IMG/VR virus record: IMGVR_UViG_3300033388_002605
Location: 1 to 40,253 of that record
Direction: 5' to 3' (one strand)
Length of the DNA: 40,253 bases
DNA from: a virus
Part shown: positions 10,032-18,723 of the stretch, in pieces
Layout: every line of letters begins with the position of its first letter
Numbering within the stretch: position 1 is the stretch's first letter
The notes under the pieces: model-generated
What the model saw: only the letters and a program-made list of their open reading frames with translations
What the model was told of the DNA's origin: nothing
The model's database searches: none
Position numbers and translations under genes: made by a program

Positions 10032-12569
10032 TCAATATCCAATGTATCCCCCGGAGAACGAGGAGGCCGTTGAAATATTTGTCTGCTGCGATCCCCCGGT
10101 TTGGTTTATTATTAGATGTGCGGTTTGCCCCGCTACCATTGGAACGTCTTCTGTCCATGCAAAGGGCATTACAGCTATGTCTCCGGCAAGCTGGCGTGGG
10201 TCGTAAGTATATGCGTAGTCTTTCGCCGATGTTCTAAGGATTACATCGTATGACGTTGCTGAACTATCAAGGTTTACCAGAGTAACCTTTATGGGGAATC
10301 GATGTCTCCCTGTCCTTGACGCCTTAAAAATACTTGATGCGAAATTACCGCCGACGTCTTCCACTTCTGTTCCAAATTCAATTTTAACGTCGGAGCCTAC
10401 CTCTATATTGGTTTGCGTAGCCGCTGGTTGAGCCGAAAAATATGCGTTTGCTTCTCCTCCATCAACCGCAAAGAACGTTGTTGCAAAGTCATTTGTCTTA
10501 ACCTTTGATTTAACCGCGGCTCCGTCGTTTAACAGGTCGTGCATGACCGCCCTGGCAGTAATGGTGGCCCCCGTAATATCGCTCTCCACATATCCGTTTT
10601 CGTTGGTGATTTCGAAGTAATCTGTATCGGAGTCGGTAATAATAAATCTGCCTTGATTATTGTAAAACAGGGATGAAATTAAGGCATCCGTAACGTTTAG
10701 ATCTTCTACTCCTGACGCATTAGTAATTTCAAACCAGTCGGTGTCAGAATCGGTAACGGTAAATGTGCCCTCATTTACTGCATTAAAGCCGCCGCCTATG
10801 GTTAAGATATATCCATTTAAAAGATCGGTCGTTATGCCGGGGTCGGTGCCGGTTCCATCAAAAGTGTATCTCCAAACGTCGCCGGTCTGGTCTGTTACGT
10901 CCCACTGAGTGGTATCGTCACCAAGATATAGGGCCTCATTCGTCCAAAAGGCCGCTTCTATTGTAACGCCATAATCATTTAACAGGTTCGTTGTTATCTC
11001 CGGGTCAGTGCCGGTGCCGTCCCATGTGTACCGCCATGTATCGCCTGCGGGATTAGTCACGTCCCATCGAGTAGTGTCGTCACCCTGAACTAAATTGTTT
11101 CCAGAAAAATAGCACTGAGAGCTTGAAGAATCACATAAACCCCATTTAATGCTCTGCATATTAAAGGGTACATAGGCCTGATTATTAACATGAGATAATA
11201 TAGCGTTAATTGTAACCGCATGAGAGGTCGTTGCCTCTGAGCCGGTTCCGGGGGTTCCGTCAATATCATAGCCGCTGTCTCTAGCGTTCCCCTCGAAATA
11301 ACAAGGGCCGGTGATTGATAACGCTTGTGCTTGGTCGTATTTAATAGCCGTGTCTGACATTCCTTCAATCTCGGTGCTTAAAAACCCGCAACCAACTGCG
11401 GCCCTTATAACGGCAAATGCGCCTCCGGCCTCGGCGATACAATGGTTGAAATGGATATCGAAACTGACGACGGGAGAATTATAAAATATTCCTTCCCATC
11501 GTCTCATGTTGCAGTTTTCAAACGCGATAGCCTGGGTGTAAATAGTAGCGGTTAATGATTTTATTGCGTCGAAATCACAATAATTAAATTCCGTCCTAAG
11601 AAAAGCGTTTCCGTTGATCACATAAGCTTCGTTTGAAGGTGTGCCGCTTTCAAAAGGCACATGATCAAATAAAACTAGCTGAGTTTGGGGATCTGTGGAA
11701 TTATCGAACGTATTGGAAAACATGGTTATTGCTTCGTTCGTATAAAAGCCCCCCTGATGAACAGCACTAATCATAAAATACGAATCTGGTTGGCCGTCCA
11801 CCACCTTGTCAATATCTATGCCACCAGTCTCAATATTACACACGGTAGGCAAATGCAGATTTATGCTTTCCGTTGAGGCATTAAGACAAGCGTTGATTGC
11901 AAGCTGAATTGCCGTGTCCATCACCGTAGTCCGAGGCGTGGTATTTGTCTGCCACCAATCCGGGAATATGCGCTTTACCGCTGCCGGGCTAAAGGTATGG
12001 CCGGAGCCTGATAGCCATTGAAATAACGGTTCTGTTTCAACAGGCCCATTCCACGCTACGGTGCCGCTCATAACGTTTCCGATAACAGGCTGAACGGCTA
12101 ACGTCCTTGGAACTGTAGCATTTGAACTATCTGCCTGGTCTAGCTTCAACAGTGTCGGCGTTGCCGCGATGGTTGCTACGGCGGCGGCCAAATCGGCATG
12201 GTTTGAAAGTAAATCATAGGCTCTATGGGTTCCGTCTGAATTATGGCCTATTAGAAATATGGCATCCGAGGCAAGGGTTAAGGTTATTACCGAGTCTACA
12301 TTGTCAACCGTCCAAATCGGCGAGGCCGGGGGGTCGGTATCTGTAGCAGGAGCAAGGACAACCCTGTATTGACCATCGATCCATATGCTTGCCTGACCTG
12401 CGGAATTGAGAACAACAGGGTTGCTGTTGGGGGTTCCTTCCCCTGAATCAGTGAAAGAATCGCGCTTGGTCGTGGTGCCGGTATCGTAAAAAAACACCTT
12501 ACAGCCCGCGCAAGGATCTCCGTTATCGTCATCAAACTGGATCTTTGGATTTATTATTTGTGTTGCCAT
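10032..12569 (-). CDS. Tailspike / tail fibre, 845 aa
   Basis: The N-terminus (residues 1-95: P-K-I-Q-F-D-D-D-N-G-D-P-C-A-G-C-K-V-F-F-Y-D-T-G-T to Y-R-V-V-L-A-P-A ... W-T-V-D-N-V-D) is the virion-attachment domain common to many podovirus tailspikes. A long central region rich in N, G, T, F and small residues (about 150-480) fits a right-handed beta-helix. Residues about 496-580 hold two copies of a G-D-D-T-T-x-W-D-V-T ... W-R-Y-T-x-D-G-T-G-T-D-P module, and about 600-660 hold two copies of T-D-S-D-T-D-x-F-E-I-T. The last about 150 residues are a beta-rich C-terminal domain that may trimerise. It probably binds and perhaps degrades a surface polysaccharide; active-site residues cannot be assigned. 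AAGGAG precedes the ATG. Confidence 0.85.
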   Translation of the reverse strand: MATQIINPKIQFDDDNGDPCAGCKVFFYDTGTTTKRDSFTDSGEGTPNSNPVVLNSAGQASIWIDGQYRVVLAPATDTDPPASPIWTVDNVDSVITLTLASDAIFLIGHNSDGTHRAYDLLSNHADLAAAVATIAATPTLLKLDQADSSNATVPRTLAVQPVIGNVMSGTVAWNGPVETEPLFQWLSGSGHTFSPAAVKRIFPDWWQTNTTPRTTVMDTAIQLAINACLNASTESINLHLPTVCNIETGGIDIDKVVDGQPDSYFMISAVHQGGFYTNEAITMFSNTFDNSTDPQTQLVLFDHVPFESGTPSNEAYVINGNAFLRTEFNYCDFDAIKSLTATIYTQAIAFENCNMRRWEGIFYNSPVVSFDIHFNHCIAEAGGAFAVIRAAVGCGFLSTEIEGMSDTAIKYDQAQALSITGPCYFEGNARDSGYDIDGTPGTGSEATTSHAVTINAILSHVNNQAYVPFNMQSIKWGLCDSSSSQCYFSGNNLVQGDDTTRWDVTNPAGDTWRYTWDGTGTDPEITTNLLNDYGVTIEAAFWTNEALYLGDDTTQWDVTDQTGDVWRYTFDGTGTDPGITTDLLNGYILTIGGGFNAVNEGTFTVTDSDTDWFEITNASGVEDLNVTDALISSLFYNNQGRFIITDSDTDYFEITNENGYVESDITGATITARAVMHDLLNDGAAVKSKVKTNDFATTFFAVDGGEANAYFSAQPAATQTNIEVGSDVKIEFGTEVEDVGGNFASSIFKASRTGRHRFPIKVTLVNLDSSATSYDVILRTSAKDYAYTYDPRQLAGDIAVMPFAWTEDVPMVAGQTAHLIINQTGGSQQTNISTASSFSGGYIGY

Positions 12570-12578
12570 GCCTGCTCC

Positions 12579-12644
12579 TTAAAAAAGAAGGTAAAATATT
12601 ATTATCACGATGATCCATTTATATACATCGTATCTATCATTCAT
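12579..12644 (-). CDS. Single-span membrane micropeptide, 21 aa
   Basis: ATG 12642-12644 has GGGAGAAGAAA upstream and overlaps the end of the ejection-protein gene. The product begins M-N-D-R-Y-D-V-Y-K and continues with W-I-I-V-I-I-I-F-Y-L-L-F, one strongly hydrophobic span reaching the C-terminus. The tailspike ribosome-binding site follows directly after its stop. It could be a lysis-associated or virion-ejection micropeptide. Confidence 0.5.
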   Translation of the reverse strand: MNDRYDVYKWIIVIIIFYLLF

Positions 12645-14139
12645 TTTCTTCTCCCAACCTTCCGGCCTGAAATAAGCCTAAAGCCGTAAATCCAGAATTA
12701 GGCGATATCTGCACACCTTGTCTTTTTAGCCTATTCAATATAATGCTGAGCCTGGCCTTTACTGTTGGACTATCAAGCAAGCCCAGTCCGAGGCCTGTGG
12801 CAACCCCCCACGGACCTGCGGCAACACCACCGGCAACTCCTTTTATAGGAACGCCTATTCCTAGAAGATCCCTGTTTGCTATCCTGCTTGCCGACTTTTC
12901 AATGGCTTGGTTTAGCTCTATCAATGCAGCTTCTTTTTTATTTAATTGACCGATCTCCGGGAAGATTTCCTCTAAGGATTCTTTCGCCGCCCTGGCCACC
13001 GCCTGCTGTGCTTTTATTGCTGCTGGATTTTCAGTTACCTTGCCATAATAAGATTCGGTTTCTTTGTATATTTGTTGCTTTAACTTCTGAACTTCTTGGG
13101 GCGTAAATTCTTTTCGGCCTATTTTTTTGTTTGCTCTTCCTATTTCTCTTGCTATATTTTCAATTTGCCGCTGACTTGAAACTGGCCTCCCAGACAAAGA
13201 AGCCTCTTTTTTTAATTCACGAAACCCCTTAAAAAATGATTTGAGTTGTATTTTTTGCCCGGAAGTTGTGGCGTCATCAATCAAGCTTGTTATCTGGTCG
13301 TTTAGCTCGTTTATTCCAGATCGTATTTTATCAAGGCCCGCAACGTTTGGAAGGATCTCGTTATCAAGGGCCGTTCTTGTCAACGCTTTTCTCTGTTGTT
13401 CCGTCAACGTGGTGCTGAACTTGGCAGAACTTTGAAACATTCTTCCCGGCAACTCTTTAGGTATAAAAGGCCTAGCTGTTTCTAGTGTGATTTTTCTTGT
13501 AATTTGAAGCGGCTCAAGCCCTGCGCCTGCCTTGGTAATGGCTTCGCCTACGTCTGATATCTTTTGAATCTTTGTTGCTCTCCCCACACCCTTTACGGCC
13601 ACGCCTGCACCAGTAACAACAGAAGCAATATCAGCCGTTACACCGACCGGATCTTCAATGAGGGTTTGTTTAAAGGCTTCTTTTGTACCGTATCGTTGTT
13701 TAATAAAATCAACCATTTGGTCTGCAAATATCTCTTTTTCCTGCTTACCTGGTATTAATTTTTCAGCGGTGCCTATGGCCAAATTTCCAACGGCCTTTGC
13801 AGTATCAATAGGATTCAGGAAAGGAGTAATTAAATCTTCGATGAATCTTGCCCCGCTTTTAGGCACATTACTTGCGGCGGTATTCACATCGGTTTTAATG
13901 GCCTCAATATCAACATCCTGCTCAACGGTGCCGATAAATCCAGGAGAAGGCTGTATGGGCTGTTGTTCAGACACCCCTGGGGGCTGCTGCTGTATGCCAA
14001 GGCTATTGATAACCTCATTTTGGGTATCAAACGATAATGCCGCAAAATCAGCATCAACACTTTGTAAAACCTCTATTTTTGTGTTAGAATCCAACGCGAG
14101 AAAATCAGGATCACTTCTTAATTGGTTGAAGTCGGCCAT
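12637..14139 (-). CDS. DNA ejection / internal virion protein, 500 aa
   Basis: The N-terminus has repeated D-F-N-Q-L-R-S-D-P-D-F and S-D-T-Q-N-E-V-I style short helices. The middle is long and helical. The C-terminus contains a hydrophobic glycine-rich segment (G-V-P-I-K-G-V-A-G-G-V-A-A-G-P-W-G-V-A-T-G-L-G-L-G-L-L), which could insert into a membrane. This size, composition and order directly upstream of the tailspike match the P22 group of ejection proteins (gp7, gp20, gp16), which leave the head with the DNA to cross the envelope. The exact equivalent is not clear. Confidence 0.65.
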   Translation of the reverse strand: MADFNQLRSDPDFLALDSNTKIEVLQSVDADFAALSFDTQNEVINSLGIQQQPPGVSEQQPIQPSPGFIGTVEQDVDIEAIKTDVNTAASNVPKSGARFIEDLITPFLNPIDTAKAVGNLAIGTAEKLIPGKQEKEIFADQMVDFIKQRYGTKEAFKQTLIEDPVGVTADIASVVTGAGVAVKGVGRATKIQKISDVGEAITKAGAGLEPLQITRKITLETARPFIPKELPGRMFQSSAKFSTTLTEQQRKALTRTALDNEILPNVAGLDKIRSGINELNDQITSLIDDATTSGQKIQLKSFFKGFRELKKEASLSGRPVSSQRQIENIAREIGRANKKIGRKEFTPQEVQKLKQQIYKETESYYGKVTENPAAIKAQQAVARAAKESLEEIFPEIGQLNKKEAALIELNQAIEKSASRIANRDLLGIGVPIKGVAGGVAAGPWGVATGLGLGLLDSPTVKARLSIILNRLKRQGVQISPNSGFTALGLFQAGRLGEENE

Positions 14140-14142
14140 TTA

Positions 14143-15498
14143 TTACAACCCCTTTTTGGTTAAAAAATCTTGTGCCGCACCAGACAAAGGTCTTTTTATG
14201 GGTTCCGGCTGTTCTCCAAATCTCTTAATGTCGAAGGCTTTATAAAAAGTAGACATGTCCGTATCTTTTTCGAACAAATCAAGCCACCTTATAAACTCCT
14301 GTTTGGCCTCGACCTGCATTAGGTTGGCTTTGTTCATAATAGATTCGAAGGAATCGCCTGCGCTCGGCATCCAGGCCAGAGATGACCTAATCTCATTATC
14401 TGTAACCGCAGTTCCCATAAAACGCTTACGCTCTTCTGAGGCCATCCTCTGGATTCTTGCGATAGCTGTGGCCGTTGGAGAGTCCCCCGCAATACCGCTT
14501 TCAGTCATCCATCGTTTAATTTTATTGCTCCACTTGCCCGCTACTTGGTCCCACATGCCTTCCCGGTCTGCTCTTTTTAAATTTTCTTGAACGGATTTTA
14601 TATTCATAAGCTCAAGCAATTCTCCGGCATCGTTCATTTGTTCACCAAGGGCCTTTACGGAAACCACATTACCCCTTTTTCCTAAAGAAGTTGTAAAAGG
14701 CTTTAGTCTAAGAGGCGCATCGGTAACGGGATCTATATACAGGCTTCCATCATCGTTTTGCCTAAAGTTATGATCGTCATGGAATTTGTTTGGATCGGCT
14801 GTAGCCAGGGCCGACAATTTGTCTACGTTTTTCACTAGCCGTCGTTCTTTTCTTTCTTCCGCCGAAGGCTTAATACCTACCGTCTGTGTGCCCTTAACAA
14901 ACCCGCTAGCCTCAAGTTGCTGCGCTTGCTGTGATCCTGGCGTAACGTTTTTTATAGTCCTAACCGAGCCGTCTTGATTTTTCTTTGAATAGGACGATAA
15001 ATCTTCTGCACCGCCTCCGGCCCCGACAATAGTTTCCTTCGTTATGGGGTCAACAAGCCTTGCGCCCTTGCTTAAGTTAATTAGCTTTTGAGGGTCTCCC
15101 AGAGTATTAACAAACTGGTCAATCCTTTCTTGGTCATACCCCTCAGGGAAAAGCCTATTGGCGCCTTCTTCAAATTGTGCCAACCCTTCTGGAGGGATAT
15201 ATGCCCTCTGTATATCCATGGCAAGTTTAAATTTCTCAGGAGAGTCAACTCCACGAAAAGCCACGGTTAAATTTTTTAACCTTGACTGCGCTTGTGCCTG
15301 TTTGGCCTGTTGTACGTTCTGGGCCTGTATGTCCTGGGTTTGCAGTTGTCCCCGTTGTTGTATGCTGGCCCCTCGAAGATTGGAGGCCGTAACACTAGCT
15401 TGCTGCCGTATTTTATCGCGCTCCGTGAAAGACTGTGCAAGATTGGGGAGGTTTTTTGCAATCTTTAGCGGCCTAAGCTCTTGCGTTCCGTTTGCCAT
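14143..15498 (-). CDS. DNA ejection-type protein, glutamine-rich, 451 aa
   Basis: Residues about 30-75 form a Q-A-rich heptad-like helix (Q-Q-A-S-V-T, Q-T-Q-D-I-Q-A-Q-N-V-Q-Q-A-K-Q-A-Q-A-Q), like the Gln/Ala-rich segments of podoviral internal virion proteins. The remainder is helical with basic and acidic alternation. It is located between two other ejection-type genes and its stop lies three bases before the next start. Function inferred from position and composition. Confidence 0.6.
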   Translation of the reverse strand: MANGTQELRPLKIAKNLPNLAQSFTERDKIRQQASVTASNLRGASIQQRGQLQTQDIQAQNVQQAKQAQAQSRLKNLTVAFRGVDSPEKFKLAMDIQRAYIPPEGLAQFEEGANRLFPEGYDQERIDQFVNTLGDPQKLINLSKGARLVDPITKETIVGAGGGAEDLSSYSKKNQDGSVRTIKNVTPGSQQAQQLEASGFVKGTQTVGIKPSAEERKERRLVKNVDKLSALATADPNKFHDDHNFRQNDDGSLYIDPVTDAPLRLKPFTTSLGKRGNVVSVKALGEQMNDAGELLELMNIKSVQENLKRADREGMWDQVAGKWSNKIKRWMTESGIAGDSPTATAIARIQRMASEERKRFMGTAVTDNEIRSSLAWMPSAGDSFESIMNKANLMQVEAKQEFIRWLDLFEKDTDMSTFYKAFDIKRFGEQPEPIKRPLSGAAQDFLTKKGL

Positions 15499-15516
15499 GA
15501 TTATCTCCTTATTATA

Positions 15517-16353
15517 TTAACCACCGAGACCTGAACCAAAACCAAGGCCTGGATTAGCGCCACCACCAAAACCACCACCTGCCGTTGAGCCCCCACGCTG
15601 GAATAATTGGGGCCTTTGTATCCCAAGATTTAGCAGGTTGCCCCCGATACCGGTTAAGTTGCTTAATAGGTCGGTTGTCACATTAGCCTGCTGTATAGCC
15701 CCTGCGCCTTGAATTTGGCCTATATTGCTCATTGTCGAGGCAATGCCTTGGCTCGGCACGCCTGCAAGAGCGGAAGCCCCTCCAAGGCGTAAATTAGCCT
15801 CTTGTACGCCACCACCGGACGACAGATTTGCAAGACTTTCTCTGGCTCCTGTGGCAAGATTAATAAACGGGATTAGCCGGTTTAATTGTTGGTCAAGCCT
15901 TCTTGCTTCAAAATCTTGGCCGAATATCTGGGCGTTTTCTAAGGCTCTGCTTGATACGCCGCCACCCGATACTCTAGAAAATCCGGCCTGTAAGGCTTCG
16001 GTGCCTCTGCCAAATTCTCGACTTTGTTGCGGGGTTAATTCGCCCGGCCCTTGTGTCAATAGCTGCTGTGCTTGTTCCAGGGGTTGCAAACCGGCAAGGG
16101 GTTGTAAAAGAGCTTCGGCCCTGGCATTGCCCTCTTGGATGCTTATCAATCCAGCGTCAACAGCTTCTTGGATCTGTTGTAAGTTCTGTTCCCTAACCTG
16201 TCGCTGAAAAGCTAACGATTCTTTTGCAGCCTCTGTTTGGGCCGCGGTCGACTCACCTATGGCTTTGGATTGTTCACCCGCCCCATATATACTTGCGCCC
16301 GCTATGGCCAAACCGGCAACGCCAGTTCCTACCGCCATCATTACTCCCGACAT
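15517..16353 (-). CDS. DNA ejection / pilot protein, P22 gp7-like, 278 aa
   Basis: The N-terminus is a hydrophobic glycine-alanine segment (G-V-M-M-A-V-G-T-G-V-A-G-L-A-I-A-G-A-S-I), then a Q/E-rich coiled coil (residues about 45-75). The C-terminus is very glycine-rich (G-G-S-T-A-G-G-G-F-G-G-G-A-N-P-G-L-G). The pattern fits the small pilot proteins injected first in P22-like phages. GGAGGTATAGAC precedes the ATG. Confidence 0.65.
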   Translation of the reverse strand: MSGVMMAVGTGVAGLAIAGASIYGAGEQSKAIGESTAAQTEAAKESLAFQRQVREQNLQQIQEAVDAGLISIQEGNARAEALLQPLAGLQPLEQAQQLLTQGPGELTPQQSREFGRGTEALQAGFSRVSGGGVSSRALENAQIFGQDFEARRLDQQLNRLIPFINLATGARESLANLSSGGGVQEANLRLGGASALAGVPSQGIASTMSNIGQIQGAGAIQQANVTTDLLSNLTGIGGNLLNLGIQRPQLFQRGGSTAGGGFGGGANPGLGFGSGLGG

Positions 16354-16355
16354 GT

Positions 16356-17219
16356 CTATACCTCCAATCTAAGGCTTAAGGTAGTTCTGTAATCCGTAGT
16401 TATTTCTTCACCTATAAAACCACCCTTGTAACCTCTAATGTCTTTTGTTGCTACAAGAAAAATATCATTATTAATCATTACCATCTTTGCGTTTGGTGAT
16501 ATAGAATGGTTCGTATATCTCCCGGCCGGGGTTCTTTTGCTGTTTAGTCTGGCAGGGGCTATTGATTCACCGGGAATAATATCTGCCGATGCAAAAACTC
16601 CTTTGCCCTCTATGTCTGAATCTTTTACTTGTGTCTTATAGCCGCCGTATGGAAATGGTATTTGATCTTCTTCATTTTCAGATTGCGCCCTCGCCACTTC
16701 TTCTGTAAGTCCAAATTCTTTTAATACGTTTTTGTAATCTTCATTATCAATCGCTCTGTTTATATGTTGTGTCTCTTCTTCTATTAAAGGAGTTTTGTCT
16801 AAAAATGTTAATTCTAATTTTTCAACGTCTGTTTCTGTTGTTGAATGTATGTTTAACCAAGTCAGGTCTTGGTGTACGTATCCACATTTTCTCCCAGGTT
16901 TAAAAACAAGAATAGTCGGCGCAATGATATCTTTTATTGAACCATCTTCCTGCAACATTGACATTTTGCCTGTAAGCACGATATTTAGATGCTCTGTTTT
17001 GTGTCTATGCCCAACAACAAAAGATCCACCGGGGACAAAAACTTCTCTTATATAAATGCCGGGGCCGAACCTATGAATAACAGGACAACCAATTTGATCT
17101 TCTTTGATTAATACTTTCTCAAGAGAAAGACATTTCTCCTCTAGGGAGCAATCTTCGGAATTAATAATAATATCCATAGCTCCAAGCAATTCGTTTTGTT
17201 TTGCTAGCTCTTGGCTCAT
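16356..17219 (-). CDS. Cupin-SET fusion protein, 287 aa
   Basis: Residues about 45-125 form a cupin barrel: G-H-R-H-K-T-E-H (H71, H73, E76) is the metal-binding motif, and a later H116 and N123 lie where the second cupin motif should be. Residues about 196-280 form a SET-like domain: G-K-G-V-F-A, R-Y-T-N-H-S-x-S-P-N-A (about 234-244) and G-E-E-I-T-T-D-Y-R (about 270-278), the three sequence marks of SET lysine methyltransferases. Its place among virion genes suggests a role in modifying a phage or host protein. The ATG overlaps the upstream stop (ATGA). Neither activity has been shown here. Confidence 0.75.
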   Translation of the reverse strand: MSQELAKQNELLGAMDIIINSEDCSLEEKCLSLEKVLIKEDQIGCPVIHRFGPGIYIREVFVPGGSFVVGHRHKTEHLNIVLTGKMSMLQEDGSIKDIIAPTILVFKPGRKCGYVHQDLTWLNIHSTTETDVEKLELTFLDKTPLIEEETQHINRAIDNEDYKNVLKEFGLTEEVARAQSENEEDQIPFPYGGYKTQVKDSDIEGKGVFASADIIPGESIAPARLNSKRTPAGRYTNHSISPNAKMVMINNDIFLVATKDIRGYKGGFIGEEITTDYRTTLSLRLEV

Positions 17220-17551
17220 ACGATCTCCACTACATCAAGAGACACCGTGACCTGTGCCGCACTACCCGCAATGGCGCTTATAAAGTCCCCGGCTTCCAGC
17301 ACTTGGCCCACAACTTCGGGGCATTCGTATGTTTCTTTAGCCCCTAATATTTTAGCGTTTAATATCAACTTGGTATCGCCAACGGAGCCACCGGACTCAA
17401 CCTTGTGAAACGTGATAACAACCGCCGTTGTCGTATCGTTGGTAGCCGTACACTTAATCACCCTCCAAACGGTATTTTCCTGGGCTGTGGCTAGGGTTGT
17501 GTTCTCTGCCGCCACTTGGGCCAAATACGCATTTTTTAATGTTACACTCAT
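17216..17551 (-). CDS. Small beta-rich virion protein, 111 aa
   Basis: The sequence alternates short hydrophobic strands with Thr/Ala/Gly (N-T-V-W-R-V-I-K-C-T-A-T-N-D-T-T-T-A-V-V-I-T-F-H, D-T-K-L-I-L-N-A-K). Such all-beta proteins are typically minor structural components of head or tail. It has GGAG before the ATG and overlaps the cupin-SET gene by ATGA, so the two are coupled. The protein at 27258-27614 is a similar type by composition. Confidence 0.6.
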   Translation of the reverse strand: MSVTLKNAYLAQVAAENTTLATAQENTVWRVIKCTATNDTTTAVVITFHKVESGGSVGDTKLILNAKILGAKETYECPEVVGQVLEAGDFISAIAGSAAQVTVSLDVVEIV

Positions 17552-17560
17552 TATATTCTC

Positions 17561-17998
17561 CTAATAAGTATGATATTCAAATGATATTGTTACGTCTGAT
17601 CCACCGATGGCGCTGGCCACCTTGGTTTGGATTTGAGTGTTTTTAGGTTGAATTTGCATTTGTATAGACACTGGTGGGAGCGCTGTTTTATTCCCGACGA
17701 CCACCGAGACGGTAAAACGCTTTCGTGAGATTTCAACCTCTGCCGCATAAATAACAAGCTCATAAACATCTGCCACTGTTGCACCTTCGATATTCATCCA
17801 ATGAACGTCGAAATCTTCGCCTATTGTATTTGCCGGGATAATCTCTACAAAACCACCAAGAGTCCAGGATACAGCGTCACTTTCTACAAGCACACCCGCC
17901 GCAAGAGTAGGATAAACACAAGCTAACGAGTGCATATGCTCTTCTAGGATTTCCACCTTATCAAAGGTCGTCGCTCGTCCTGCTACATGTTCTGCCAT
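17561..17998 (-). CDS. Beta-rich virion protein, 145 aa
   Basis: ATG 17996-17998 is used, with GGAGG upstream and a TAATG overlap with the previous stop. The product starts with a helix (M-A-E-H-V-A-G-R-A-T-T-F-D-K-V-E-I-L-E-E-H) and then alternates strands (W-M-N-I-E-G-A-T-V-A-D-V-Y-E-L-V-I-Y-A, V-S-I-Q-M-Q-I-Q). Position among tail and head genes suggests a structural role. Confidence 0.6.
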   Translation of the reverse strand: MAEHVAGRATTFDKVEILEEHMHSLACVYPTLAAGVLVESDAVSWTLGGFVEIIPANTIGEDFDVHWMNIEGATVADVYELVIYAAEVEISRKRFTVSVVVGNKTALPPVSIQMQIQPKNTQIQTKVASAIGGSDVTISFEYHTY

Positions 17999-18723
17999 TA
18001 CGCCGCCTCCACCAACCCGTCCGCGCTTAGCGGGGTCCAAAAGCAATAAAAAGATATTGCTCCGGCGTCTACTTGTGCGCTCAGGGTTAATATTATGTCA
18101 TTGCCGTCTGTGATTATATAAGACCTTATCCTGTCGAGAGGCTCTATTTCGTTATCCGGTGTTTGGTCCACCCATATTCCCCTAGCATCAAGGCCCGTGG
18201 ATAGGCTGTTTACTATCATGGCGTTGGTGTTGCCGACTACACCAAGGCTGATGTCTGCCGATAACGCGCTGGTCACATCCGTTGTAATTACAGGGATGAG
18301 GCCCACAAACACATCTCCGGTTACGGTAAACAGGCTGACAGTTCCGGTATCGTTAGAAAATGTTAAATCTTTTTGTATCTTATTTTTACCTATGGAAGTG
18401 TATATTTTCTCCATTTCTTCATCCTGTGAAGGGGTTAAAGCGTTGGATACTATTAATAATTCTAGTCGGTCAATATCTTTGGCATAATTTTTCCCGCTTG
18501 GAATTGTCTCCAGCTTCCGTTTGATTTCTTCTATATCTTTGCCATAATTAACAGGGACGTCGTAAACTCCTGCCGCAACGGCCGACCATAGATCTCTAAG
18601 ACTTCCAATATCCCCACCCAACAGATTCATAAGGTCTCTGAAAAAATCCTGCCATTCCCTTGCCATAACATTATTAATATACATATCTGTTCTTGGTATG
18701 GCAGGCAGTATTAACCTAGTCAT
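17998..18723 (-). CDS. Virion structural protein, 241 aa
   Basis: Residues 1-60 carry P-A-I-P-R-T-D-M-Y-I-N-N-V and a W-Q-D-F-F-R-D-L helix. A central charged helix follows (D-I-E-E-I-K-R-K-L-E), then beta strands with G, T and V (about 130-240). No family recognised with certainty. ATG 18721-18723 has GAGG upstream and overlaps the end of the gp10-like gene by eight bases. It lies with the tail hub and small beta-rich genes, so a tail assembly role is likely. Confidence 0.6.
   Translation of the reverse strand: MTRLILPAIPRTDMYINNVMAREWQDFFRDLMNLLGGDIGSLRDLWSAVAAGVYDVPVNYGKDIEEIKRKLETIPSGKNYAKDIDRLELLIVSNALTPSQDEEMEKIYTSIGKNKIQKDLTFSNDTGTVSLFTVTGDVFVGLIPVITTDVTSALSADISLGVVGNTNAMIVNSLSTGLDARGIWVDQTPDNEIEPLDRIRSYIITDGNDIILTLSAQVDAGAISFYCFWTPLSADGLVEAA

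Noticed and set aside
9946-10158. 70-codon frame ending in the lysine-rich peptide
   Set aside because: The upstream part overlaps the tailspike C-terminus; the AAGGAG site marks the internal ATG at 10008 as the start.
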